Source of the DNA: Hydrogenoanaerobacterium saccharovorans
GTDB taxonomy: Bacteria > Bacillota > Clostridia > Oscillospirales > Ruminococcaceae
Direction of reading: 5' to 3'
Length of the DNA: 64,000 bases
Assembly: GCF_003814745.1 (NCBI RefSeq)
Contig: NZ_RKRD01000003.1
Location: 124,001-188,000, forward strand
Position numbers and translations under genes: made by a program. Positions 51,245-60,112 of the stretch are shown here, one piece after another (the first letter of the stretch is position 1; every line of letters begins with the position of its first letter). The notes beneath the pieces were generated by a model. It was not told the DNA's origin. It made no database searches and worked only from the letters and a program-made list of their open reading frames with translations.

Positions 51245-52603
51245 ATGCGTGTGATTGGACTTGATATCGGAACCACCACCATTTGTGCATCGGTGATCGA
51301 TTCGGCAAACGGGGAGGTGCTTACTTCACGTACAACGGCAAACGATGCCTTTCTTGCCGCGGCGCAACCGTGGGAGAAATTGCAAGATCCCGCTATGATT
51401 TTGGCAAGATGCGAACAGCTGATTGCCGAATTGACAAAAGAGTATGCTCCTATCGGCGCCATTGGCGTTACAGGGCAGATGCACGGTATTGTGTATGTGG
51501 ACGAAAGCGGCAACGCGGTAAGCCCACTGTACATCTGGCAGGACGGCAGGGGAGACCGTGAATACCAAAACGGTGAAAGTTACGCAGCCTACTTGTCGCG
51601 TAAAACAGGTTACAAGCTTGCGACAGGGTTTGGTTCGGTTACCCACTTTTGCAACGAAAAAGCGGGCAATGTTCCGCAAGCGGCAATGCAGTTTTGCACC
51701 ATCCCCGATTATGTTGCAATGCACCTAGCCGGGCAAACAACCCCATTGGTGCATAGTACCAATGCTGCAAGCTTAGGTTTGTTTGATTTGGAAAATGCGT
51801 GTTTTGACCGCGCCGCCATTGAAAGTGCAGGGATGAATTTTGCACAGTACCCGCATGTAACAAGCGGGTACGATTTGCTCGGTAAAACCGCCAATGGTAT
51901 CCCTGTTGCGGTACCTATCGGCGACAATCAGGCAAGTTTTATCGGCTCGGTACGTGATCGAAACCAAAGCATTTTGGTTAATGTAGGTACAGGCAGCCAG
52001 ATTTCCTATCTGGCTGACCGCCTCATAGCCACTGCTACAATGGAAACTCGCCCTTGCGATGCAGAATGCTTTTTGCTTGTCGGCTCGTCTTTGTGCGGCG
52101 GAAGAGCGTACGCGATACTCAAAAACTTTTACGAAGAACTGATTCAGCAGGCGGGCTGTCAATGCGATCATCTTTACGCTGTAATGGAGCGCCTTGCAGA
52201 GAACTATCATCAGCTTGAAAACAACCTCAATGTTTCTACCAGATTCAGCGGCACGCGTGAAAACCCCGAACAACGCGGCAGCATCACCAATATTGGTATC
52301 GACAATCTTACTCCTCAGCATCTTACAGCGGGCGTATTGCAGGGGATAGTCGATGAACTTTACACCATGTATGCCGGTTCTGCTGCCATCCAAAAATCGG
52401 TTCCAAGCTTTTTGGTAGGCTCAGGCAACGGTATCCGCCAAAACAAGGTGCTGCAAAAGATGTTTGAAGAGCGGTTTGGTATGCAGGTGCAAATCCCTGT
52501 ACACACCGAAGAAGCCGCCTACGGTGCAGCGCTGTTTGCAATGGTGAGTGTCGGCTGCTATTCCACACTTTCGCAAGCACAGCAGATTATAAAATATCAA
52601 TGA
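51245..52603 (+). CDS. FGGY-family carbohydrate kinase (sedoheptulokinase-like)
   Basis: A 452-residue FGGY sugar kinase. The phosphate loop is GLDIGTTTICASVID (residues 4-18). GVTGQMHGIVYVD and LYIWQDGRGDREY form the substrate region; IPDYVAMHLAG follows. The C-terminal nucleotide part has GDNQASFIGSV and LVNVGTGSQISYL with GSSLCGGRAYAILKNFY and GGNG-like FLVGSGNGIRQNK. It resembles the sedoheptulokinase branch. Substrate could be a ketose or a radical-enzyme product. Starts eight bases behind GGAGAAAG, 12 bases after the previous stop. Confidence 0.88.
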   Translation: MRVIGLDIGTTTICASVIDSANGEVLTSRTTANDAFLAAAQPWEKLQDPAMILARCEQLIAELTKEYAPIGAIGVTGQMHGIVYVDESGNAVSPLYIWQDGRGDREYQNGESYAAYLSRKTGYKLATGFGSVTHFCNEKAGNVPQAAMQFCTIPDYVAMHLAGQTTPLVHSTNAASLGLFDLENACFDRAAIESAGMNFAQYPHVTSGYDLLGKTANGIPVAVPIGDNQASFIGSVRDRNQSILVNVGTGSQISYLADRLIATATMETRPCDAECFLLVGSSLCGGRAYAILKNFYEELIQQAGCQCDHLYAVMERLAENYHQLENNLNVSTRFSGTRENPEQRGSITNIGIDNLTPQHLTAGVLQGIVDELYTMYAGSAAIQKSVPSFLVGSGNGIRQNKVLQKMFEERFGMQVQIPVHTEEAAYGAALFAMVSVGCYSTLSQAQQIIKYQ

Positions 52604-52614
52604 GGTGAAATACT

Positions 52615-53688
52615 TTGAACTCAAAACAATACAAACAACTAGCCGAAAATCCCATTTTTTTTGAACGTAACAGAGTATTCCGCGTTTACCAAGGCGGAAA
52701 ACTGTTCCACGATTTTTTTGGTGACGAGGACAAAGACGGCAACCTGCCTGAGGAATGGATTGCGTCGGATGTAAAGGCACTCAACCAAAACAGCAGCGAC
52801 CCGCATGAGGGTATTAGCCGCATCCGAGGTACCGATGTTTATCTGGATGAACTCATAAAAGCCGAGCGCGCTCGTTTGTTGGGCGACCGCGAAGATTTTG
52901 GTATTTTGGTAAAAGCGCTCGACAGTGCGATCCGTCTGCCTATTCAAGCGCACCCCGACAAGGCATTTTCACGTAAATATTTTTCGTCCGATTACGGCAA
53001 AGCGGAGTCTTGGCTCATTCTTGCTACCCGCGAAAATGCAAAAATCTACTTTGGTTTTAAAAACGAAGTTACAGAGCAGGAGTTCCTCTCTGCAATCGAG
53101 CGCAGCGAAACCGACAAAAAAGCAATGGAAGAATTGCTGAACGAAATCCCCGTCCACAAGGGCGATGTGTTTTTGGTGCCCGCCAAAGTGGTGCATGCCA
53201 TTGGCTACGGCTGCCTGATACTCGAGATTCAAGAGCCTACCGATTTTACCGTTCAGCCCGAGGCTTGGTGCGGTGATTATCACTTAAGCGATTTTGAAAA
53301 ATACCTAGGTTTATCGCAGGCAGATGCTCTTAAATGCTTTGATTACACGATTTACGGCGATAAAGCCGAGCAACTTGGCAGAAAACATCCCCGCATTGTA
53401 AAACAAACTTCTGCGGTTACATCAGAGGTGCTCATTGGTGCAGAGGATACCCCCTGCTTTTCGGTTCACCGCCATCGCATAACAAAAGGGAATATGCTGC
53501 TTGAGCAGGCACCCTGTGTTTACATAGTAACAGAGGGCGAAGGCTGCATCAAAAAAGGCGATTATAAGCAAAACTTAAAAAAAGGCGACTATTTCTTCTT
53601 GCCTTTTGCTGCAAAAGGGATGTGCCATGTAGAAACAGAGCAAGAGCTTGAACTCGTTGAATGCTTGCCGCCAAAGAAAGAGGGATAA
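52615..53688 (+). CDS. Class I mannose-6-phosphate isomerase-like protein
   Basis: A 357-residue cupin-type phosphomannose isomerase. Zinc ligands are visible in LPIQAHPDKAFS (Gln/His) and ILEIQEPTDFTVQPEAW (Glu), with a further His expected in VVHAIGYG. The C-terminal domain is a second cupin (CVYIVTEGEGCIKKGDY, then KKGDYFFLPFAAKG). Length is normal. TTG start after GAGGTG. The real substrate in this operon may be another hexose or heptose phosphate. Confidence 0.85.
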   Translation: MNSKQYKQLAENPIFFERNRVFRVYQGGKLFHDFFGDEDKDGNLPEEWIASDVKALNQNSSDPHEGISRIRGTDVYLDELIKAERARLLGDREDFGILVKALDSAIRLPIQAHPDKAFSRKYFSSDYGKAESWLILATRENAKIYFGFKNEVTEQEFLSAIERSETDKKAMEELLNEIPVHKGDVFLVPAKVVHAIGYGCLILEIQEPTDFTVQPEAWCGDYHLSDFEKYLGLSQADALKCFDYTIYGDKAEQLGRKHPRIVKQTSAVTSEVLIGAEDTPCFSVHRHRITKGNMLLEQAPCVYIVTEGEGCIKKGDYKQNLKKGDYFFLPFAAKGMCHVETEQELELVECLPPKKEG

Positions 53689-53690
53689 AG

Positions 53691-54653
53691 TTGAGGAATC
53701 CGTATATCGGGCACGAAAGCCAACTTGCGGGCTTTTACCGCTTTACCTACAGCGAAGGTGCGCTGCGGGGTTTGGAGGCAGTTGAAGTTTACAACCAAAC
53801 CGGGCTTCGTTTTACCATTTTGCTTGGCAGAGGTATGGATATTGGCTATGCCAGTTACAAAGGGCAGTCGCTCACCCAAATCAGTAAATGCGGCTTTACT
53901 TCTGCTGTGTATTTTCAAAACGGCGGCAAAGAGTGGCAGCACGCTTTTGGTGCAGGGCTGCTTACCACCTGCGGGCTGAGCAACGTCGGCCCCGGCAGTG
54001 AGGAAAACGGTGAAATCTATGGCATTCACGGGCGATATTCTTCTTTGAGTGCAGAGCAGGTGAGCCTCAATCGCTATACTCTCGAGGATGACGAGGTGTT
54101 GGAAGTAAGCGGCGTTATTCGTCAGGCAGAAATATTCGGCGAAAACTTCGAGGTTATCAGAACCATCCGCACCTACTGCAGCCAAAATAAAATAGAAGTA
54201 GCCGATACCATCACCAACCAAGCGTTTGAACCCATGCCGCTTATGCTGATGTACCACTGCAATTTTGGGTACCCGTTGCTAAGTGAAAATGCCGTGCTCA
54301 AGTTTGATTCAAAAGTCAGCACGGCACGAGATTCCGCCGCACAGGTCGGCTATGATGATATGAAAACCATTCAACCGCCCCGCTTGGGTTTTGAAGAACA
54401 GGTTTATTTTCACAGCGGTGTGCAATGCGCAGAGCTTTGCTCGGCAGAATTTGGTGTAAGGCTCAGTTGGAATGACGATGAATTGCCTTGCATGACGCAG
54501 TGGAATATGTTTGGCTGCGGTGATTATGTGCTTGGGCTGGAACCGGGCAATTGTTATCCCATAGGGCGCAGCGAATATTTGCAAAGCAACGATGCAGAAT
54601 ATCTGGCTGCTGGTGCATCAAAAACTACCGCATTATTATTCGAAATTATATAA
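53691..54653 (+). CDS. DUF4432 aldose-epimerase-like protein
   Basis: A 320-residue DUF4432 protein with a beta-sandwich like aldose 1-epimerase. Notable parts: EVYNQTGLRFTILLGRGMDI, CGLSNVGPGSEENGEIYGIHGRYS (His), MYHCNFGYPLL and LEPGNCYPIGR. These suggest a sugar mutarotase. TTG start at 53691, two bases after the previous stop, with GAGGG six bases before. Cotranscribed with the FGGY and PMI genes. Confidence 0.8.
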   Translation: MRNPYIGHESQLAGFYRFTYSEGALRGLEAVEVYNQTGLRFTILLGRGMDIGYASYKGQSLTQISKCGFTSAVYFQNGGKEWQHAFGAGLLTTCGLSNVGPGSEENGEIYGIHGRYSSLSAEQVSLNRYTLEDDEVLEVSGVIRQAEIFGENFEVIRTIRTYCSQNKIEVADTITNQAFEPMPLMLMYHCNFGYPLLSENAVLKFDSKVSTARDSAAQVGYDDMKTIQPPRLGFEEQVYFHSGVQCAELCSAEFGVRLSWNDDELPCMTQWNMFGCGDYVLGLEPGNCYPIGRSEYLQSNDAEYLAAGASKTTALLFEII

Positions 54654-54661
54654 ATACAGTT

Positions 54662-54697
54662 ATCCTGCTGCAAGCATTGTCTTACAGCAGGATTTTT
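54662..54697 (+). terminator. Terminator after the radical-enzyme operon
   Basis: ATCCTGCTG pairs with CAGCAGGAT, with inner pairing, followed by TTTTT. Confidence 0.75.
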
Positions 54698-54728
54698 AAT
54701 AAATGCATAAAAAATATGTTTTTAAAAG

Positions 54729-54758
54729 AAAATTACGGAGAATCAAATAAAATTACGG
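54729..54758 (+). promoter_or_regulatory. Tandem activator site: AAAATTACGG twice, 20-base period
   Basis: Identical 10-base repeats at 54729-54738 and 54749-54758. The second abuts the -35 element, the usual layout for AraC-family/YesN response regulators, one of which is encoded at 60113. Confidence 0.6.
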
Positions 54759-54787
54759 TTATACCACTTGTTTCTCAATGATATGAT
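54759..54787 (+). promoter_or_regulatory. Weak promoter of the sugar ABC importer
   Basis: TTATAC (54759-54764), 17 bases, TATGAT (54782-54787). A poor -35 next to tandem repeats is typical of activator-dependent promoters. Confidence 0.45.
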
Positions 54788-54842
54788 ATGGATAGTAAAG
54801 AAAACAGCAAGCTTAGGCACGGTCTGTGGAATGGAGGCAGAG

Positions 54843-56351
54843 ATGGAACAATATCTGGTTGAACTTAGCGGCATTACAAAAAGCTTTCCCGGTGTTAAGG
54901 CGTTAAAAGGCGTAAACCTAACACTGAAATCGGGCGAAGTTGTCGCATTGCTTGGCGAAAACGGCGCAGGCAAATCCACGCTGATGAAAATTCTTTCGGG
55001 TGTTTACACGAAAGATGAAGGGTCCATTCAGATAAAGGGGCAAGAAGTTACAATTGCAGGGCCAAAGGAAGCAGAACAGCATGGAATTGCAATTATTCAC
55101 CAAGAACTGAACCTTTGTAAGCACCTTACAGTTGCAGAAAATATTTTTCTAACACGTGAGGAGACAAAATTTGGTGTACTAAACGACAGAGTAATTAATA
55201 AAAAAGCAAAAGAACTTTTGGATACTTTGAATTTGGATCTTGAACCGACTACAAAAGTAGGCGAACTTTCCATATCCAAACAGCAGATGGTAGAAATCTG
55301 CAAAGCGCTTTCTGTCAATGCAGATATCATCATTATGGATGAACCAACCTCGGCGCTGACCGAAAAAGAAATCGAAGATTTGTTTGTTATCATTCGCAGG
55401 CTCAAAGAACAAGGCAAAGGCATCATCTACATTTCGCACAGGCTCGAAGAGCTCAAGCATATTGTAGATCGTGTTACCATCCTGCGCGACGGTGAATACA
55501 TCACAACGATGGACTTTGCCGACACCACTTTGCAGCAAATCATCGGCCATATGGTAGGCAGAGAGATTAAAGACAAATTCCCCAGAGTAGAATGCCCTGT
55601 GGGAGATGTTGTGTTCGAGGTAAAAAACCTGAGCGCACCCAGCGGAGTGAAGGACGTCAGCTTTGAAGCAAGAAAAGGCGAAATCATCGCTTTTGCAGGG
55701 TTGATGGGCGCAGGCCGTACCGAACTTGTTCGGGCACTGTTTGGTGCTGATAAAAAAACAAGCGGACATGTTTTTATTAAGGGCAAAGAAGTCCAAATCA
55801 AATCCCCGCGAGATGCAATTGCGGCAGGGCTGTATTGTGTGCCGGAAGACCGTAAAAAAGATGGTTTGTGCATTAAAATGACCGTTGCTGAAAATATTGC
55901 ATTGCCCAATATGGATTTGGTTACAAAACGCGGCGTTACCAGTAAAGGCGAAGAAAAAGCTCTTGCAGAGCGCATTCGAGAAAGCCTAAAAATAAAAACA
56001 CCGTCCATCCATCAGCAGGTAAAAAACCTTTCTGGTGGTAACCAGCAAAAAATCGTTGTAGGCAAGTGGCTTGCAAAAGATGCGAATGTCATTATATTTG
56101 ACGAACCCACAAGAGGTATTGACGTTGCAGCTAAGGTTGAGATTTACAATATTATGAACGAGCTAAAACAAGCAGGCATTTGTGTAATATATGTCTCATC
56201 CGAACTTCCCGAGGTACTGGGCTTGTCCGACAGAGTGCTGGTTATGTGTAACGGCAGGCTGAAAGCGAGCCTAGAAACTAAAAACACTTCGCAGGAAGAG
56301 ATTCTGCACTATGCAACACAATATGATGTAATGGAGGAAGTCAAGCAATGA
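54843..56351 (+). CDS. Ribose-type ABC importer, fused double ATPase
   Basis: A 502-residue RbsA/MglA-type protein with two ATPase domains. First domain: LGENGAGKSTLMKIL (Walker A), LSISKQQMVEICKAL (signature) and IIMDEPTSALTEKE (Walker B). Second: LMGAGRTELVRALFGADKKTSG (degenerate Walker A), LSGGNQQKIVVGKWLA signature and IIFDEPTRGIDVAAK. The RbsA pattern with a degenerate second Walker A is normal. ATG at 54843 follows GGAGG; earlier ATGs (54831, 54768) lack spacing. Confidence 0.93.
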   Translation: MEQYLVELSGITKSFPGVKALKGVNLTLKSGEVVALLGENGAGKSTLMKILSGVYTKDEGSIQIKGQEVTIAGPKEAEQHGIAIIHQELNLCKHLTVAENIFLTREETKFGVLNDRVINKKAKELLDTLNLDLEPTTKVGELSISKQQMVEICKALSVNADIIIMDEPTSALTEKEIEDLFVIIRRLKEQGKGIIYISHRLEELKHIVDRVTILRDGEYITTMDFADTTLQQIIGHMVGREIKDKFPRVECPVGDVVFEVKNLSAPSGVKDVSFEARKGEIIAFAGLMGAGRTELVRALFGADKKTSGHVFIKGKEVQIKSPRDAIAAGLYCVPEDRKKDGLCIKMTVAENIALPNMDLVTKRGVTSKGEEKALAERIRESLKIKTPSIHQQVKNLSGGNQQKIVVGKWLAKDANVIIFDEPTRGIDVAAKVEIYNIMNELKQAGICVIYVSSELPEVLGLSDRVLVMCNGRLKASLETKNTSQEEILHYATQYDVMEEVKQ

Positions 56352-57310
56352 GTAATGCTACAGCAACCAAGGGTAAACTTGTCCTTTCTAAAAATACCAA
56401 GCAGCTCCTTTCCACTTTAAGCGGGCTTGTAATTTTAATTATCGTGTTCGGTTTATTTAACTCGAACTTTGTAACTTTTAGCAACTTGTTTAACGTACTG
56501 GTTCAGGCAACTCCAATTGTGCTTATAGCAATTGGGCAAACCTTTATTCTTATCACCGGCGGTATCGATCTTTCCATCGGTTCCAATATTGCATTGGCAG
56601 GTGTTGCTTGTGCAATGCTTATGAAATCCGGTGTTCCCATTCCGGCTGCAATTGCTGTTGGCGTTTTGGTCGGTGCAGTGGTGGGTATTCTAAACGGTAC
56701 ACTTATCACTTACGCAAAACTTCCGCCTTTTATTGTAACCATGGGTACCATGACTGCAATCCGCGGATTAGCACTCACCATTACAGAGGGTATCCCAATC
56801 AGCGGCCTTCCCGATGCGTTTAACCAGATTGGTACAGGTAAAATTTTCGGAATTCCTACTCCAATTTATATAATGGTTGTATTTGCTGTAGTATTTGGCT
56901 TTATTCTTGCCAAAACTAAGACAGGGCGTTACACTTATGCATTGGGCAGTAACTTCGATGCAGCACGTCTTTCGGGTGTAAATGCAAACATTGCACTGAT
57001 TAAAGTATATATGTTCAGCGGTATCTTGGCATCGGTTGCCGGCCTCATTATGGCTGCACGTATCATCTCCGCACCTCCGTCTGCAGGTGAAGGTTACGAG
57101 CTGGATGCGGTTGCTTCCTCGGTAATCGGCGGTGCATCCACCATGGGCGGCGAAGGTACTATTATGGGTACAGTCATCGGTGCATTTATCATTTGTGTTT
57201 TAAGAAATGGTCTAAACCTCGTCGGTGTATCCCCGTTTATCCAAAAAATTGTCATCGGTCTTGTTATTATCGGCGCTGTATTCTTTGATAAAATCAAGAG
57301 AAAAGATTAA
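56348..57310 (+). CDS. Ribose-type ABC importer permease
   Basis: A 320-residue RbsC-type permease with about nine to ten membrane segments (GLVILIIVFGLFNSNFVTFS at the start). ILITGGIDLSIGSNIALAG is the conserved family stretch, and the EAA-like GANPDAARLSGVN-type loop is seen as ALGSNFDAARLSGVN. SVIGGASTMGGEGTIMGT follows. ATG overlaps the ATPase stop by four bases. Confidence 0.93.
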   Translation: MSNATATKGKLVLSKNTKQLLSTLSGLVILIIVFGLFNSNFVTFSNLFNVLVQATPIVLIAIGQTFILITGGIDLSIGSNIALAGVACAMLMKSGVPIPAAIAVGVLVGAVVGILNGTLITYAKLPPFIVTMGTMTAIRGLALTITEGIPISGLPDAFNQIGTGKIFGIPTPIYIMVVFAVVFGFILAKTKTGRYTYALGSNFDAARLSGVNANIALIKVYMFSGILASVAGLIMAARIISAPPSAGEGYELDAVASSVIGGASTMGGEGTIMGTVIGAFIICVLRNGLNLVGVSPFIQKIVIGLVIIGAVFFDKIKRKD

Positions 57311-57402
57311 TTTGCATCACTTTGTTTGCTGCAAAAACCGTATTTGGCAGGGAATGCCCCTGTTAAAATAAAAAATGACAGAGAACAAATGGAGGAAAGA
57401 AA

Positions 57403-58398
57403 ATGAAAAAATCACTCAGAATATTGGCTCTCACATTGGCTCTTTTACTCACATTCGCAGTCGCAGGCTGCGGCAGCAAAGCTCCTGCATCATCCGCTGC
57501 TCCTTCTACCGATGCATCTGCATCCGGCGGTGAAGCTGCAAAAGAACTAACCATTACTCTGATTACTATGGACTCTATGGACGAACACTGGCTCAAAGTT
57601 AAAAAAGGTGCAGAGGATGCTGCTGCTGAATTGGGCAACATCAAACTGAACTTTGACGCTCCTCAAACCAAAGTTGACGCAACCGTACAGGCTCAGCTGG
57701 TTGAGAACGCAATCACCAACAAATCCGATGCGATTATGCTTGCTCCTCTCGACAAAGAGGCTCTCAAACCTGCAGTTGAAAAAGCAAAAGATGCAGGTAT
57801 CCCCGTAATTCTCATCGACTCTGCTGTAAACACCGATAAATACGATGCTTTCTTCTCTACCAATAACGCTGCTGCTGCTGAGCTTGCTGCAGACAAATTG
57901 GCTGAGTTGGTTGGCAAAAAAGGCCAGATTGCAGTTATTAATGCTCAGGCTGGCTCTGCAACAACCATGACTCGTGAAAAAGCATTTACAGACAAAATTG
58001 CAAAAGATTACCCTGAGATGGAAGTTGTTGGCGTTCAGTACTCTGACGGCGACAAACAGAAAGCTCTTAACTACACAACAGACTTTATGACCAAATATCC
58101 TGACATCGTAGGTTTCTATGCTACCAACGAGGGTTCTACTGTTGGTTGTGCAAATGCTGTTGACCAGGCAGGCAAAGCAGACAGTGTTCAGGTAGTAGGC
58201 TTCGACTTCTCCGATGATACAAAAGCACTCATCGAAAAAGACATTGTAAAAGCTTCTATGGTTCAGAACCCGTATGTTATGGGCAATGAGGGCCTGAAAG
58301 CAGCTGTTAAAATTGCAAACGGTGAAACTGTAGAGCCAAAAGATGTTGATACAGGCGTTACCGTTGCAACCAAAGAGAACCTTTCTGAAATTAAATAA
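57403..58398 (+). CDS. Ribose-type sugar-binding lipoprotein
   Basis: A 331-residue periplasmic-binding-like lipoprotein of the RbsB/LacI type. Signal and lipobox: ILALTLALLLTFAVAGC, then a Ser/Ala-rich linker. The mature protein has MDSMDEHWLKVKKGAEDAA, AIMLAPLDKEALKPAVEKA, IPVILIDSAVNTDKYDAFFS, PDIVGFYATNEGSTVGCA and VVGFDFSDDTKALI. The specific sugar is unknown. It is the high-expression gene of the importer by codon bias. Confidence 0.93.
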   Translation: MKKSLRILALTLALLLTFAVAGCGSKAPASSAAPSTDASASGGEAAKELTITLITMDSMDEHWLKVKKGAEDAAAELGNIKLNFDAPQTKVDATVQAQLVENAITNKSDAIMLAPLDKEALKPAVEKAKDAGIPVILIDSAVNTDKYDAFFSTNNAAAAELAADKLAELVGKKGQIAVINAQAGSATTMTREKAFTDKIAKDYPEMEVVGVQYSDGDKQKALNYTTDFMTKYPDIVGFYATNEGSTVGCANAVDQAGKADSVQVVGFDFSDDTKALIEKDIVKASMVQNPYVMGNEGLKAAVKIANGETVEPKDVDTGVTVATKENLSEIK

Positions 58399-58459
58399 TT
58401 TGTTTGCGACAACACACTAATTAACCCATTTCATTCTTCTCAAAGATTCGTTCAATAGC

Positions 58460-58497
58460 GCAAAATCCCCCTCTGCACAGCAGGGAGGGATTTTGTG
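58460..58497 (+). terminator. Hairpin after the sugar-binding lipoprotein
   Basis: CAAAATCCCCCTCTGC pairs with GCAGGGAGGGATTTTG; the T-tract is part of the stem, so efficiency is uncertain. Confidence 0.6.
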
Positions 58498-58518
58498 CAT
58501 GTAGTAATTACACTTAAT

Positions 58519-58546
58519 TTGTGTTAAAATAGTGGCTGATTATAAG
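58519..58546 (+). promoter_or_regulatory. Probable promoter of the three-component sensor operon
   Basis: TTGTGT (58519-58524), 16 bases, TATAAG (58541-58546). Confidence 0.4.
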
Positions 58547-58568
58547 GCTTTTGCCGAGGAGGATGCCT

Positions 58569-60110
58569 ATGAAAAAAACCAAGCTGATAAAAAGGTTGAT
58601 GCTGCTTTTGGCTGTGGCTTTTTTAGTAGCGTTCTTTTTTTCTGCCATGTATAAAGATGAAGAAAGCATTATCAGCACAATTCCCCAACCAAATCCGGAT
58701 AACAACCCTAAAAATGTTGTACAACTCAATATTACCGCAGTGGGGGTTCGTTACCCCGACTTTGATGCTGTGCAGGAGCAGGTGAATTTGATTCTTCGCA
58801 AAGCGATCGGAGTAGAGATTAAAGTCAATTTTATCGATAAATCTACCGCGACACAAAGCTATACCGCTACTTTTGCGGGTGAGCACAATGTCAACCTGAT
58901 AGACGCCAATCTCTTTTACGATTATAAAATATGGGCGGCACGAAATGCCTATATGCCGATTACCGAAAATATGATGGAGCTTTGCGCGCCAAAAACCTTT
59001 CGTAAACTCAACCCAAAACTTTTAGAACAGATAAAATATCGTTCACGTGTGTATATGGTGCCATCCACCGTCAACACAAGCGGAGAGTATGTTGTGCTGG
59101 CGCGCGGCGATTTGATGGACAAGTACGGCATAACCTCACTGAAAGATGCAAATGAACTTGAAAACTTTTTGCGCATTCTAAAAACAAATGAAGATATCAC
59201 ACCCTACGATGTGGGCGGAGTGGGGCATGAGCTGATGCAAGCGGTGTATTTGCAGCCGCGCAGCCTTCAAATGATTGATTCTTCTTTGCTGGCACTCGAT
59301 TTTAGCAGTGCCTCCCCAAAGGTTGTTTGGCTGCCGGAATATGAAGGCTTTACCGACTATCTGCAACTGGTGCAAAAATGGCGCAGCAGCGGGTTGATAC
59401 CCGAAAACGCCGCAGCACGCAAGCCGGTGGGGGAAGAAAGTTTTGTACAGGGTCGTTCAGCAATTTATGTCTGCCGCATCGAAGAGGCAATGCAGATGCA
59501 GAGCTTTATCGATGATGTTTCCCCCCAGTTTGACCCGCGCATTTATGACATTTCGGGGCAGCGCGTTACTTGGTGCGACTACGAACCTCTCAACGGTTTT
59601 GCGGTGGTAGGCGGCTCGCACAATGCGGCAAAAAGCCTTGCGTTTATCGAGCAGCTTGCTACCAACGAGAAAGTATTTCGCTTGCTTAATTATGGGGTAG
59701 AGGGCTATCATTATCAGATTGAGAATGGCAAATACGTTGCTACAGAACACTCCAGTCGCTATCCTGCGGGCAATAACCGCTTGTGGCAATTTACCGATGA
59801 GTTTGTGTTGGAAAACCGATTGCAGCGCCAAGACGGGCTTAACTTGCTCAAACGCTATCAAAGCAGCAACGGCAAACCGCGCGGTTTTGGCAGCTTTTCT
59901 ATCGACCCCGATGCGAAAGTGGTAGAGATTAACGAAAAACAGCGGGTAAACATCCGGTTTATTTATCCGCTTACATTGGGTGCATTTGACGATATTGCAT
60001 CTGCAATCAAAAACAGCCGAGATGAACTGGGCTCGGCAGGCTTTTTTGAATATATGAAAAGCGGGCAGAGCCAGCTTGAACGGTATCTGCAGCAATACGG
60101 GGGTGAATAA
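58569..60110 (+). CDS. Membrane-anchored solute-binding-like sensor protein
   Basis: A 513-residue protein with an N-terminal membrane anchor (RLMLLLAVAFLVAFFFSAMY) and no lipobox cysteine, then a family 1 solute-binding-like extracellular domain (VVQLNITAVGVRYPDF onwards; LNGFAVVGGSHNAAKSLAFIEQLA). It lies directly upstream of a response regulator and a YesM-type kinase with no transporter in the operon. This indicates a sensing partner for the kinase rather than a transport component. ATG at 58569, six bases after GAGGAGG. Confidence 0.8.
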   Translation: MKKTKLIKRLMLLLAVAFLVAFFFSAMYKDEESIISTIPQPNPDNNPKNVVQLNITAVGVRYPDFDAVQEQVNLILRKAIGVEIKVNFIDKSTATQSYTATFAGEHNVNLIDANLFYDYKIWAARNAYMPITENMMELCAPKTFRKLNPKLLEQIKYRSRVYMVPSTVNTSGEYVVLARGDLMDKYGITSLKDANELENFLRILKTNEDITPYDVGGVGHELMQAVYLQPRSLQMIDSSLLALDFSSASPKVVWLPEYEGFTDYLQLVQKWRSSGLIPENAAARKPVGEESFVQGRSAIYVCRIEEAMQMQSFIDDVSPQFDPRIYDISGQRVTWCDYEPLNGFAVVGGSHNAAKSLAFIEQLATNEKVFRLLNYGVEGYHYQIENGKYVATEHSSRYPAGNNRLWQFTDEFVLENRLQRQDGLNLLKRYQSSNGKPRGFGSFSIDPDAKVVEINEKQRVNIRFIYPLTLGAFDDIASAIKNSRDELGSAGFFEYMKSGQSQLERYLQQYGGE

Positions 60111-60112
60111 AA

